Positions 27,901-35,811 of a stretch of DNA of 64,000 bases are shown here, one piece after another. Position numbers and translations under genes: made by a program. Below the pieces are notes generated by a model. That model did not search any database. It saw only the letters and a list, made by a program, of their open reading frames with translations, and was not told the DNA's origin. The stretch's first letter is position 1; every line of letters starts with the position of its first letter. The DNA comes from Nostoc parmelioides FACHB-3921 (GTDB lineage Bacteria > Cyanobacteriota > Cyanobacteriia > Cyanobacteriales > Nostocaceae): the NCBI RefSeq assembly GCF_014696625.1, contig NZ_JACJQL010000021.1, positions 46,960 to 110,959 of the forward strand, in the 5' to 3' direction.

Positions 27901-29268
27901 AACAAAGCGATGCCTCGTCGTTATCAACCATCAAACTTAGGCTTTGCTCTAGTGGAATCGGAAACTGCCGATATGTATGCCATCCGCTTGGCACATAACC
28001 GCGCCCTAGTATCTTTCAGGATGATTCCTAATCCGAATATTCCCAAAGATACCAATATTATTCCTTTCCCTATCAAACCTGATTACACCAAACAAGGCAC
28101 ACTAGATGGTGCTGTCGGTTATGATCAAAACGGCAAAGTTTTAGATCCAGATTATAGAGGTTTGACAGGCTACCGCGAACAAAGTTACTTCAAACCCAGC
28201 GAAGCTTACACCCTACGCCAACGCATCCAGTCCGAAGAAACCCGCTTACGTACCTACTACGAAGACTTTCGCACCACACCCCCTGGTGCAGCTGGTATTG
28301 GAGTTGGAGCAGACAATGGCACAATTGCAAGTTTAGCTGCTGGTGGGCCGACTGGGTTGGCCGTTGGGATAGCCATCACTGGTTTAGTTGATGCTTTGAC
28401 TAACAACAACAATTTGCCAGAGCAATACAGTAAACGTAACTTAGTCAACAGCTATATCTGGACAGCAGACGGTGGACTCTACGCTGAATCGACAGAAACA
28501 ACCGATGTCCAACAAGAAAGTACCAGTGGGGCTTATAGTTTTACAGGTAACGGTAGTATAAATGCTTCCGGTTCTTTTGCAATAGGTAGTGTCACTTTAG
28601 ATTTGGAGGCAAAAGCATCTTTTGGTGGCAGTTTAAACCTCACCAAATCCAAAACTAAAGAAGCAAGTCAATCCTTCAAAATTGAAGTCAAAAACAATAC
28701 CCAAGCTGACTTACAGAGATTTCAAATGGATGACAGAGGTAACTTGATGCGAGACGAAGTTGGTCGTCCCATTCGGGTGTATGATGCCAACGGCAATCCT
28801 TTAGATGCTCCTGGTAAAGTCAACGCTTACCGCTTCTTAAGCTTTTACCTTACTCCCAATACGGAAAACTACGACACCTTCTTTAACACCGTTGTTGACC
28901 GCAAGTGGTTAGAAGAGAGTAATTCCCCCAATGCGATCGCACTGCGTCAAGCACGACAACCCCAAGGCGGCCCCGCTTGCTGGCGCATTTTCCACCGCGT
29001 TACCTTCGTCAGCCGCATTCTCCCAGAGTTCCCCGACCCCACAGCCCCACCTCTAGATCGGGCGATTGAGAATACTGACTTGAGCAGCAGTTACGAATTA
29101 ATCAAATTAGTTGAGCCATTTGTCCGTAATGCTACGGCTCACGCTGCCCAATTCGATGCTGCTGCGAGGAATGCCATCCGCGTTTATTTGCCAGAGTTAT
29201 CTGAGGGTTTGACTCAGGAGGTTGTGTTGACGTTGGCTAATTACTTCGGTGTGGAGGGTTTGAATTAG
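21958..29268 (+). CDS. giant multidomain LamG / beta-gamma-crystallin protein
   Basis: Protein of 2436 residues with AGGAG before the ATG and no signal peptide. Order: an N-terminal domain of unknown type (1-270); a LamG (concanavalin A-like) domain (about 280-520, ending ATIDELSIWGRER); two coiled-coil arms (about 638-680 and 760-825) enclosing a beta/gamma-crystallin-like unit (LYDEPNFGGSS, about 681-757); a further region to 1100; then an outer LamG domain (1107 to about 1700) interrupted by two complete LamG domains (about 1167-1370 and 1411-1640); and a C-terminal 700 residues with Ser/Ala-rich amphipathic stretches that recall pore-forming proteins (resemblance only). LamG domains usually bind glycans. 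It shares a promoter with a small lipoprotein. The role could be adhesion, a matrix component or a toxin-like exoprotein. Confidence 0.8.
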   Translation: MQPQWDNYLQSYTNKVYQYTTLVEHTGVLISLAMDRERRIYYTVLDQQNRPLPIDARNWSPTPELLTFPNEIAEVGFGIIPNKVLPSVKTNGEPAVNRSEVDVFRSSTARLTADAPFQALSDGQYVYLFRQSVDEKDANNITIKGADSKDIPIVNNTLLVDRFILSGNKLKTSREVRYRRSRNKILKSSAKDTLGAIDMNNRPFYEPTLELNFIRNLNNGRFAVVQVPTGIPDIKRWQIFVHNQKTNRLDAYNIERSSDGLFNTKGTESPAAFEKLGFAETALRLDGNTYIEAKSQIINKDEFNISAWIKPETTGVIYSEGMPNAIFTVSVVATEILIDGQTIPGYGLEVTAYNDNAKKSQTLRSLPNVINMGQWNHISISLVRPTEPNSPANSGLVRIQVGDKVINAGGRENQYLLLPKYPINSTQRTYLVVGRNVSSLYGGTQPASSLTATIDELSIWGRERSEIEVAETQNIRKAGNEPGLITYWQFDEGNGQTVYDQTDSLNNGTILGNLQWLQSDAPVGDNPGIRRCSFSFSDSRTVAGKGISALLYYQQEELSAGYDNNPAPTKQSARVMVAVATGKANNDQKKVAVLDFAVTKRGRLSQVPDVINLPLIDITAKNPNIYIERINQLEQIEIPNTKNAIASLESEIDNQMRIIATLEQNLSQKQQLKTNLANNGVTVYSLPSFEGQQQRLQVGEHSRLSIPIFSVDLDAGAYIILYDEPNFGGSSRVEYQDGRRYGGTYSISSYQSAKVRLTDSTVSQIDLYNSQINQIQQEITKIRTETIPDLQKQLDVVRERLQTLQAELLDKRKQLQGKFAFPMRLIHIDPSGLNVVGGLLDFAWTNDAPQLFESANGMVNLYFRGNTDQFFTVAYDTNVSRSNILLSNSVKLQERSPGLGRSEMKVIAADDTNLDGTTVNIADSLDANVCKLTLTNSSLQITEIWDRVPRNSGSFAKVLSGQAREVLYLGRLVESVTGTVDIITLSEPATQRYEVGAVLVIGAGTIPLRKAIAPGDKTIAVDSITLDATIPAGTSINVIEYDYHRYSSFSNQGTALNSPYNLKYGSILVEVAGLTNANNIENIATRPLTGVSQPNAWVTAAPGNALKIETGHLIGDANRMANQGDISLEAWIRPERRDINHAWIVSENSPTSNYCLGIQNQDVNSGLQFNGTNDYIEAGNINLLNQSFTIEFWAKREAASVTANTFFSAILSQGIDRTNEQLHIGFRQNHRFSFGFYRNDLNTEQDLANDDQWHHYACTFDIQTRQRIIYRDGVEVAKDIAPTTYQGKGRLLIGVMNNPGKTFFFQGGIDEIRIWQGVRSAGEINIYKDCRLNGNEARLLVYYYFENRNVSDRTGNQANNGTIIGNPQQIKSPLKAYNVIAGVRNRYLSTSQILWTNSWEHIAATYLEAYALNFNGVDNYLDCGNQVALGVENQLSIELTLSLSSLDRDIYPLLQKGRLGRNQPELTAWMALKRDSGSNYSLYFAYENSNSEQRIVSSPVNSISLNTAIKIAVTAIKIDNGYSIRLYWNGTLLNPNAPVLSGVPVTNLQSLELGKCFGVPTDTPQGKRIVGSSPNYLRGTISELRVWNRALTANEVQQGTGDRSKLAGEWLINEGVGNTTINTIDNSEARILGASWVVDPNPTASKLELYLNGIPAQTNPISEPNLTLNEFNLGKDYFGEMDEIRIWKQSRTPEQILDNLFGQIKGEWENLIAYYEFESDPVNPAAQEPQVTRVNDSSLRGNHLTPSANSTLKQTLSQAPIGDEIALVRNALGSIANRFHGKITSRPGIGEYADIQTGNNGEITGVHKRCYSFIDNGQWYLLTGYKVGNLITEWVSQVQFAPQIKGYIEGAPPVPSENLTAGPIDDSVRDYVDSTTVEFVEADSVSYTLSAIRDSSFNSSFEASLSGEVSQHIDSVTAPLGFGIITRDILAASVKLGASAKLDTELKWSSNQQQSNQTNVSKMTSVGLGGAWEDPDINKRLNKAMPRRYQPSNLGFALVESETADMYAIRLAHNRALVSFRMIPNPNIPKDTNIIPFPIKPDYTKQGTLDGAVGYDQNGKVLDPDYRGLTGYREQSYFKPSEAYTLRQRIQSEETRLRTYYEDFRTTPPGAAGIGVGADNGTIASLAAGGPTGLAVGIAITGLVDALTNNNNLPEQYSKRNLVNSYIWTADGGLYAESTETTDVQQESTSGAYSFTGNGSINASGSFAIGSVTLDLEAKASFGGSLNLTKSKTKEASQSFKIEVKNNTQADLQRFQMDDRGNLMRDEVGRPIRVYDANGNPLDAPGKVNAYRFLSFYLTPNTENYDTFFNTVVDRKWLEESNSPNAIALRQARQPQGGPACWRIFHRVTFVSRILPEFPDPTAPPLDRAIENTDLSSSYELIKLVEPFVRNATAHAAQFDAAARNAIRVYLPELSEGLTQEVVLTLANYFGVEGLN

Positions 29269-29302
29269 TTAACGCAATCTAAATAATACGTAAAATATAA
29301 GA

Positions 29303-29332
29303 TGCGTGAGGCTTTTTGCCTCACGCACTTTT
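29303..29332 (+). terminator. Rho-independent terminator after the LamG gene
   Basis: TGCGTGAGGC (29303-29312), loop TTTTT, then GCCTCACGCA (29318-29327), a perfect 10-bp stem followed by CTTTTAT. It lies 35 bp after the LamG stop. The rest of the gap up to 29578 is AT-rich with no further gene seen. Confidence 0.9.
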
Positions 29333-29578
29333 ATCTCAAATAGAAACTAAACACAAAAAAATTTGCGTACAATAGATATCTAGCCTGCTTTAGCTCTTAG
29401 TTGAAGTAGTATTCAAAAAGATAACTATTGATATCTTATGTTTAAACTGCTTCAAGATTATCTGTAGAGAAGTGCTTAAGAAAGACTAGTTACTTGTCCT
29501 TATTTGTACTATTGTAATTAGTTGCTCTTTCCTGGCTTTTTAAATTCAAACAATAACTTTAAACTCTGAATAATTTAT

Positions 29579-30580
29579 ATGGGAGTTAAAAATTCAGTTT
29601 TTGCAAGCAAATCTGAACGTTATTTTTACTATGATAAACTTCAAAGAACATGGGGACACAAATATAATATTTGGCACAATCTTCCCTATTTGAATATTTT
29701 TACTACAGATAATATTATTGATATATCTGATTATACATCTCGTGTATGTTTAGCAGTGCTTGGATATGGTGAAAGTATCAAAAGTTCATTTGTAAAACTG
29801 ATATCTATTTCTGAGAAAGAAAAAAATATTCTAAAGAAAACATCAATAGATTACACTATTTGTAATCAAAAAGATGAGCCAATTTTGTGCATTGAATTTG
29901 ATGGGTTAGGTGAAGGTTTTAACACAAGTTTGGAGTATCATACACAGAAAAATGGAGTACCTAAATATAGAAAACCTTGGATGGAGCTTAAGCTTAAAGT
30001 TGCTCATGGAAGCTATATACCATATTTTGTGGTTGGATCGAAACAGTTTAATGAGTTGCATGAAGAGGCAAAGTTAACAGCAGTAGATGCCATAATCGGA
30101 AAAGTTATGGCTCATCAGGAATTTGATCGTCGTAAGAAAAAATTGGAAACAAACCCAGCTACAGAACTGGGAATTTCAGAAGAAGAGTATGAAAAATTAT
30201 TCGATTGGGAACAACATGAACTTATACAAGATTGGGTATTTAGCACAGAAATAGAAACTGATTTCGAGTATAATCCAATACAAAAACAGTTAGCACTCCT
30301 TCAAAAAGAATTATCAGCATGGAAAACATCTTCAGAGTGGAATTATATTCCTGCGATTGAAGCAAACATTAGTCAAAAAGAGCGAATTAGAAAGACGCAG
30401 GAAGCTATTTGGGTAATTGTAACAACATATACACAATCTTCAAATCCATATCTTAAAGCAGAACAGGCAACGATTAGGCTTCCAAATTTCCAAATTCCTC
30501 ACCTTGGAATGCCGGAAATAATTGCAGAGGAAATGGCTGAGTTAATTGCTTTATTAAAAATGAAAAGTCAAAATAGCTGA
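29579..30580 (+). CDS. putative PD-(D/E)XK-fold nuclease-like protein
   Basis: Protein of 333 residues; exact family not recognised. SKSERYFYYDKLQRTWG near the start and IDYTIC...PILCIEFDG (about 98-117) resemble DUF2726/restriction-endonuclease-like proteins: a conserved SE, then an Asp, then ExD in the core strand. A later WMELKLKVAHGSYIPYFVV segment fits the following helix and strand. The C-terminal half is helical. ATG start without a clear ribosome site. It stands alone after a strong terminator and is convergent with the AAA gene at 30631. It may be a defence-type nuclease, but the assignment is weak. Confidence 0.6.
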   Translation: MGVKNSVFASKSERYFYYDKLQRTWGHKYNIWHNLPYLNIFTTDNIIDISDYTSRVCLAVLGYGESIKSSFVKLISISEKEKNILKKTSIDYTICNQKDEPILCIEFDGLGEGFNTSLEYHTQKNGVPKYRKPWMELKLKVAHGSYIPYFVVGSKQFNELHEEAKLTAVDAIIGKVMAHQEFDRRKKKLETNPATELGISEEEYEKLFDWEQHELIQDWVFSTEIETDFEYNPIQKQLALLQKELSAWKTSSEWNYIPAIEANISQKERIRKTQEAIWVIVTTYTQSSNPYLKAEQATIRLPNFQIPHLGMPEIIAEEMAELIALLKMKSQNS

Positions 30581-30630
30581 TTAATGAAATACTGCATCAA
30601 CTTCAGACGCAAATAACAGAAGTATCCCAC

Positions 30631-32055
30631 TTACGCATCTACATATTTACCTGTAGCGTTTGAGCGCAAAGCTTCTTCAAAATAATGCCGATATAGCTCA
30701 CAACTGGATATAACGTGATTTCCTTGCAGCTTGACTAACCCCATGCTGTGCAACTTAAATGCTAAAATCTGTTCCAACTCTACAGGATTTGATGAATGGA
30801 TTACTTCCTCATACGCTGCTGCTAATTGCGGATGTTCTTGTAAGCTTCTTAAATGGCGATGCAAGTGATTACTATAAATACCTGCATCTGTAGCTGCGGT
30901 TTGGATTAACTGCTTTAAACTCAAATCTTCCTGCGCTAGATGGTATAAAGCCTGTTGTATTAAATATGGATGTCCGTCCACAAGCTGCATCAATTCTGAT
31001 AATTCAGCTTCAGATAAATTAATCATATAAAGTTGGGCTAAATTAAATACTTGTTGGTAAGTAAATGCTTGCAATTCAATTGCTAAACCTACATTAAATG
31101 GGGATTTATTAATATCTAGAGGAATATATACTTCTGTGGAATGAACAATAACCAAACGGAAATTTTGCCACAGAGGATTACCGCTATCTCCATAAGCTGC
31201 TTCTTCATACCAGGAACGTAATAATGTAAAGAAATCATCAGCAATTTCTGGGTGTAAAAATACCTCTTCAACTTGATCTAAAGCTAAGACTAAAACCCCA
31301 TGAATATCTGGAAGTAAACAATCTTCAAAATAAGCTGTACAGTTACTCTTACTGCCAAAAGTTTCACTCCAGTAATCCTCAACTTTATGGGGTAACTGAA
31401 GCTTGCGAGTAATCGCAGCACAAAACCAACGCAAGAATTTATCTAAGTCATTAAAAATAGAACGTTCTGCTCGCTGCAAGCTTAAGGCTACAGTACGTAC
31501 TTCCCTATGATTTTGTTGTTTAGCATGAGCTAAAATTCTTACCATTAAAGAAGTCTTACCCATTTGACTAGGTGCTTTAATGCGAATTAATGCCCCTGGT
31601 CTAGTAATTTCATCATAACAGCGAGCTTCCACCGGAGGACGTTCTACATAGAAATTAGAATCCAATGGTATCAGTCCAACGGGTGATTCTAGTTCAAGAG
31701 ATTGGGGATTGTATACTGAGGACTGCGGACTAGAAAATGAAGAATAATCTTCAATTTTGAATTTTTCAGATGCTTTTTGTGCGAGAACAGCCATCAAATT
31801 TGTTTTACTGACTTTTTCGCCTAAGCTAGATGAAAGTATCTGCCATAATTTTGGACCTACATCATGCTTGATATACTCTGGAGCATAGTCACATTCTGCG
31901 GCTATTTGGTCATACTTTTGACCTTGTAAAGCTCCCCGCAATACAGCTACTTCAATATTTTTTAAATGTCTTTTATGTTTGGTAAATACAGATTCATCTG
32001 CTACTTTTAAAGCAGTTTCAAATGTAATTGCTTGTTCTTGAACATTTTCAGCCAT
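30631..32055 (-). CDS. AAA-like (AAA_35) ATPase with N-terminal vMAP-type helical domain
   Basis: Protein of 474 residues. The N-terminal 95 residues (FETALKVADESVFTKHKRHL...PKLWQILSSSLGEKVSKTNL) are the winged-helix-like domain found in front of many cyanobacterial STAND/AAA proteins. The AAA_35 ATPase follows, with Walker A APSQMGKTSL (about 168-177), Walker B VLVLALDQVE, and helical LEM-like repeats at the C-terminus (LVDGHPYLIQQALYHL). Known context: Kaur and colleagues grouped such domains into conflict systems of multicellular bacteria. It is the last gene of a minus-strand set with a ParA/MinD ATPase and a coiled-coil protein, which suggests a localised sensor or signalling unit. Confidence 0.85.
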   Translation of the reverse strand: MAENVQEQAITFETALKVADESVFTKHKRHLKNIEVAVLRGALQGQKYDQIAAECDYAPEYIKHDVGPKLWQILSSSLGEKVSKTNLMAVLAQKASEKFKIEDYSSFSSPQSSVYNPQSLELESPVGLIPLDSNFYVERPPVEARCYDEITRPGALIRIKAPSQMGKTSLMVRILAHAKQQNHREVRTVALSLQRAERSIFNDLDKFLRWFCAAITRKLQLPHKVEDYWSETFGSKSNCTAYFEDCLLPDIHGVLVLALDQVEEVFLHPEIADDFFTLLRSWYEEAAYGDSGNPLWQNFRLVIVHSTEVYIPLDINKSPFNVGLAIELQAFTYQQVFNLAQLYMINLSEAELSELMQLVDGHPYLIQQALYHLAQEDLSLKQLIQTAATDAGIYSNHLHRHLRSLQEHPQLAAAYEEVIHSSNPVELEQILAFKLHSMGLVKLQGNHVISSCELYRHYFEEALRSNATGKYVDA

Positions 32056-32121
32056 TGTCTTACGTTTACTTGATAAGGTTATCTAAAAATTTTTATAATT
32101 TGAGAAGTTAGTTTTAAATTT

Positions 32122-32871
32122 TTAACTTATTTTATCTGCTAAGCTTTGCAAAATTTGAGTAAAGAAATGGTCAGGATATTGCAAACAGAATAATCCACTA
32201 CTACCGAGTTGTGCCATGTCTTCTGAAAGCGGAAATATACCTGCGACTGAAACATTATAAGTTTTCTCTATTTTTTGCTGTAGCGAAGAAAACTCCATGC
32301 GGCTTGGAGTTTTATTAACTATCATCATCATATTGCTAACTTGCAATTGACGAGAGATATTAATAGTCACTGCTGTGCCTTGAAAGTCTTGGCGATCTGG
32401 ACGAAGAATCACAATTAACAAGTCAGAAATAGCTATAGATAGTAAAGTTTCTCGGCTTAAACCAGGGTGGGTATCAATAAATAAGTAGTCTAACTCTAAC
32501 TCTTGAATTAATCTTTGAAATCCACTATTAAGTAAACTAACGTTGTATCCTTCGCTGAGAATTTTGGCAATTTCATCAGCATTGATACTAGAAGGTATGA
32601 GGAAAATCTTACCTTGAGTAATTGCCATAAAAGAAGTAACCTCATAGGCGGTGTCAGCAATGGAACTGCGATTCCATAAATAGTCATTCAATGTTTTACA
32701 TGCAATTGTTTCATCAATGCCAAATAAAGCATGAATACCAGGAGATTGCAGGTCAGTATCTACAATTGCAACTCGCTTGTCTTGCAGTGCCATTGTTACT
32801 GCTAAATTTGCTGTTAAGTTAGATTTACCAGTTCCGCCCCGGAATGAGTGAATTGCAATAATTTTAGACAT
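32122..32871 (-). CDS. ParA/MinD-family ATPase
   Basis: Protein of 249 residues. The deviant Walker A is FRGGTGKSNLTANLA (about 9-23), with both lysine-side and GKS features of the MinD/ParA family; DTDLQSPG and FIDTHPGLS supply switch I and Walker B. There is no ParB or parS nearby, and its partners are a coiled-coil protein upstream and an AAA_35 ATPase downstream, so a role in positioning a protein complex is more likely than plasmid partition. It is 66 bp upstream of the AAA gene on the same strand. Confidence 0.88.
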   Translation of the reverse strand: MSKIIAIHSFRGGTGKSNLTANLAVTMALQDKRVAIVDTDLQSPGIHALFGIDETIACKTLNDYLWNRSSIADTAYEVTSFMAITQGKIFLIPSSINADEIAKILSEGYNVSLLNSGFQRLIQELELDYLFIDTHPGLSRETLLSIAISDLLIVILRPDRQDFQGTAVTINISRQLQVSNMMMIVNKTPSRMEFSSLQQKIEKTYNVSVAGIFPLSEDMAQLGSSGLFCLQYPDHFFTQILQSLADKIS

Positions 32872-32884
32872 AGAATATTAATTT

Positions 32885-32911
32885 GTAATTCGTAATTCGT
32901 AATTCGTAATT
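32885..32911. repeat. 7-bp tandem repeat GTAATTC
   Basis: Almost four copies of GTAATTC in a row (32885-32911), a short tandem repeat of the kind abundant in heterocystous cyanobacteria. It runs into the stop codon of the coiled-coil gene at 32910 and fills the spacer to the ParA gene start. Confidence 0.85.
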
Positions 32912-33308
32912 AAGGTATTTTGGTATGGCGAAGGGATTCAACTTCTATTTGCAATTGTTGAAAGTAATCAGTTTGAGTAATTTCTGCTATTTGATGTGCG
33001 AGTTTGTTTAAATCAATCTCGATTTGCATCTCTTGAACTTGGATTTTTCTCGCCTCTTCCTGCTGTTTTAATAGATTTTCTAATTCAGCTTTCTCCTGCT
33101 TGACAATTGCCAACTCCTGTTGCAAAGCCGCAACTTCCGCTTTTAATCTCTCTTGAGTATCTTGCGAGTCATACTTAGCCTTGTGTTTTACCTTATCCTT
33201 CCTCAAAGGCATGAGAATATTGTTATTCGCTGCATTCTTAAACGCAGTGAAGCTAATAATTTTGCTGGGGACTGCTTCGATACCGATATCAAGAGGATTT
33301 TGCGGCAT
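32910..33308 (-). CDS. coiled-coil protein, first gene of the ParA/AAA operon
   Basis: Protein of 132 residues if started at ATG 33308 (MPQNPLDIGIEAVPSK); an upstream ATG at 33374 would add 22 Arg-rich residues and is also possible. After a short globular part comes a basic stretch (RKDKVKHKAK) and a coiled coil from about 60 to the end (EVAALQQELAIVKQEKAEL). No family recognised. The position 38 bp upstream of a MinD/ParA ATPase suggests a partner or cargo of that ATPase. Confidence 0.65.
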   Translation of the reverse strand: MPQNPLDIGIEAVPSKIISFTAFKNAANNNILMPLRKDKVKHKAKYDSQDTQERLKAEVAALQQELAIVKQEKAELENLLKQQEEARKIQVQEMQIEIDLNKLAHQIAEITQTDYFQQLQIEVESLRHTKIP

Positions 33309-33506
33309 AGTTATTAACGCTTGTGTTGGCAGTGTGCGGATCTTTATCTTTCTAGGATTACGCGATCGCCACACTTAATAAAAGATCAGTTTTGTAGCGC
33401 CGCAGCCCTTGAAAAACTGACCTTGACAAAAAATACGTTTTGTGATTCTAGTAAGAATGCGGCAGTAACAGTTAAAAGTATTATGCGAGCTCGTGCGATC
33501 GCTCTC

Positions 33507-33583
33507 AGAAAAGTTAAGTTGCACAGATGGAAGCAAGTCCTTAACTTTTCTATATTGCTTCAGCAAGCTTGAATTCATATAAC
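33507..33583 (+). promoter_or_regulatory. conserved promoter copy 4 with perfect 12-bp inverted repeat
   Basis: AGAAAAGTTAAG (33507-33518) and CTTAACTTTTCT (33540-33551) are perfect inverted arms 21 bp apart. The right arm continues into a degenerate TATTGCT (33553-33559), an 18-bp spacer and TATAAC (33578-33583). It would transcribe the glycine-rich gene with a leader of about 180 nt. The left arm could also serve the minus-strand operon starting at 33308, though no good -10 is seen there. Confidence 0.65.
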
Positions 33584-33768
33584 AAGATTAGCGATCGCGA
33601 AATCCACAACCGCAATTGCCTTGGATTCCTACCACACTCTTATTTTCAAATTCTATAACCACGTTTGGCACTCTTGACAGTGCAGACCGCTGCAACTGTC
33701 ATACCAGGGCATTACTTTACGTGCAATTGCAACACAAAACCATACAAGTAAATTTAGGAGAAAATCAA

Positions 33769-35811
33769 ATGGCAACATTTACAGTAACTCGATACGACGA
33801 TATTGTTGACCCGAATGATAATTTGCTCAGTTTGCGGGAAGCTGTCAGTCAGGCAATTAATTCCTTCGGCGATGACACCATTAATTTGTATGGGATTGCA
33901 CAGCTTAACCAACCGATCGTCATTACCCCCAATCCGGGCAGAATTACTTTTCAAGGCAATGGGATTAGCACCAGCGGTTTCAATGGGCAAAATCGCACCC
34001 AAATTATTTCTGTAGATCGAGCCGCAGCCAGCTTCTTTGACCTGAGATTTGTCAACGGCTATGCCTACGGTGGGGATGGACAGAAAAGCGGCGGCGGTGG
34101 TTTGGGAGCGGGTGGTGCCCTATTTATCAATTATGGTGATGTGACGGTCGATCGAGTGGCTTTCGTCGATAACCGGGCAGTAGGCGGCAATGGCGGCTTT
34201 AGCCTCCAGGATGGTGGGCGGGGTGCCAGATCCTCTGAATCTGCTCAATCTGGCTTTAGGGGCGGTGCCGGTGGCGGTAATCTCTTTGGATCTGTTCCCG
34301 GTAGCGGTGGATATGGAGGGGAGGGCGGCATTATTCTCTCAAATGGCAATGGACAAGCTGGACGCCCTGGCGGCAACGGCGGTGCCGGAGGTTTCGGTGC
34401 TGGCGGCGGAAGTGGTGGCGGTGGCGGTGGCGGTTCGATCGGTGCAGGAGCCTTACGCGCAGGTGCGCCTGGTGGTGCTGGAGGAACTGGCGGTGCTGGA
34501 GGTTTCGGTGCTGGCGGTGGCGGTGGTGGTGGTGGCGGTGGTGGTGGTGCTAACGCCTTGGGGGGTAGTGGTGGCTCTGGTGGCTTGGGGGGTGCTGGGG
34601 GTGCTGGGGGTGCCTTTGCTGGGTCTGGGGGTGCCGGGAGTGCTGGTAGCAGTGGCAACAGCACCTTTTTGGCTGACAGTTCCGGAGTAGGCGGCTTTGG
34701 AGGACGGGGCGGCGGCGGTGCCGGCTTGGGTGGTGCCGTGTTTTTGACAGAAGGTGGACGCTTTAGTGCCGGGAACAGTGCCTTTATCAACAACTCTGCT
34801 ACGGGTGGAACAGGCAACCAGAATGGACAGGGTCGAGGGGGTGCTATCTTCGGCCAATCTGGTGCGGTTATAGGTGACAGAGGTAATAACACGTTCTCCA
34901 ATAACACCGCATCCACTGGAGATCTCAATAGCAATGTCTATCCAGTCAAAATCAACCGGGGTGATGGCACTATTGTTGTTGAAGACTTCACTGGCGTAGG
35001 TCGCGGTAGCAATCCCTCTGAAGAAGTACTATCTACCTTTGATGAATTGGTGTTCAAAGGAGCCAATTTAGTTGCTAAAAATTTACTTCTGACTCAAGTT
35101 GGTTCTGATTTAGAAGTCAGTTTTGAGGGTGTAGATGATACCAAAGTTATCCTGAAAGACTTTGCTCTGGAGAATCTGGATAATCTAGCAATTCCTGGCG
35201 GTCAACATGGACAGGTGGGCAACATTGTATTTAGCGATAGTCCCCGACTGAGCGACAACTTTGATGTCTTCGATGCCGACTCGACCCAAGACCAGATATG
35301 GAAGCGTAACACGGTTACTTTCCTCAATGACCTCGACAACAATGTACGCGGCTTTGCCAACTCCGACGATGTAATTAATGGTCAAGGTGGTAATGACATC
35401 ATTCGCGGCTTGAGTGGTAACGATCTCCTGCGCGGTGGTGATGGCGATGACATTCTCTATGCTGGAGTTGGCGCAGACATCGTGATTGGTAATGCAGGTA
35501 ATGATAGCCTATATCTCAATCATGACCGCGATGTGGATACCGTCATTTACCGCAGTGGCGATGGTAGCGATGTGATTCGCCAGTTTAATCGCCGTGGCGG
35601 TGATTTACTCCATTTTGAAGGAATTGAGGCGATTGATGTGGTGGTTCAGGGTAATAACACTTACTTCCGCCTCAGAGATGGCATCGAAAGCAATAGCGGA
35701 TTTGGTTCCGGTCAAGTCCTGGCCGAATTGCGTAGCGTGACGGGCTTTACCAGCAACAATATTGGCGCGAATTTAGCGGCTGGTAATACGGCACAGTTTT
35801 TGTTTGCTTAG
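33769..35811 (+). CDS. secreted glycine-rich protein with CSLREA-like start and RTX-type repeats
   Basis: Protein of 680 residues. ATG at 33769 has TAGGAG 8 bp upstream, so the longer in-frame TTG at 33616 is rejected. The N-terminus (TVTRYDDIVDPNDNLLSLREAVSQA) resembles the CSLREA domain of exported beta-helix proteins. Residues about 100-330 are Gly-rich, of PE-PGRS-like GGX/GAGGFGAGG type. FSNNTA-type beta-helix turns follow. Near residues 530-590 lie calcium-binding nonapeptide repeats (GQGGNDIIRG, GLSGNDLLRG, GGDGDDILYA). RTX repeats and the absence of a Sec signal point to type I secretion. It is preceded by conserved promoter copy 4. Confidence 0.82.
   Translation: MATFTVTRYDDIVDPNDNLLSLREAVSQAINSFGDDTINLYGIAQLNQPIVITPNPGRITFQGNGISTSGFNGQNRTQIISVDRAAASFFDLRFVNGYAYGGDGQKSGGGGLGAGGALFINYGDVTVDRVAFVDNRAVGGNGGFSLQDGGRGARSSESAQSGFRGGAGGGNLFGSVPGSGGYGGEGGIILSNGNGQAGRPGGNGGAGGFGAGGGSGGGGGGGSIGAGALRAGAPGGAGGTGGAGGFGAGGGGGGGGGGGGANALGGSGGSGGLGGAGGAGGAFAGSGGAGSAGSSGNSTFLADSSGVGGFGGRGGGGAGLGGAVFLTEGGRFSAGNSAFINNSATGGTGNQNGQGRGGAIFGQSGAVIGDRGNNTFSNNTASTGDLNSNVYPVKINRGDGTIVVEDFTGVGRGSNPSEEVLSTFDELVFKGANLVAKNLLLTQVGSDLEVSFEGVDDTKVILKDFALENLDNLAIPGGQHGQVGNIVFSDSPRLSDNFDVFDADSTQDQIWKRNTVTFLNDLDNNVRGFANSDDVINGQGGNDIIRGLSGNDLLRGGDGDDILYAGVGADIVIGNAGNDSLYLNHDRDVDTVIYRSGDGSDVIRQFNRRGGDLLHFEGIEAIDVVVQGNNTYFRLRDGIESNSGFGSGQVLAELRSVTGFTSNNIGANLAAGNTAQFLFA

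Noticed and set aside
32122..32871. ParA-like gene as evidence for a plasmid partition locus
   Set aside because: No ParB gene or parS-like site adjoins it; its partners are a coiled-coil protein and an AAA sensor.
34190..34934. Long open frames on both strands across the glycine-rich segment (166, 229 and 134 codons)
   Set aside because: They arise from GGC/GGT repeats read in other phases, giving Val/Ala- or Pro-only chains without structure.
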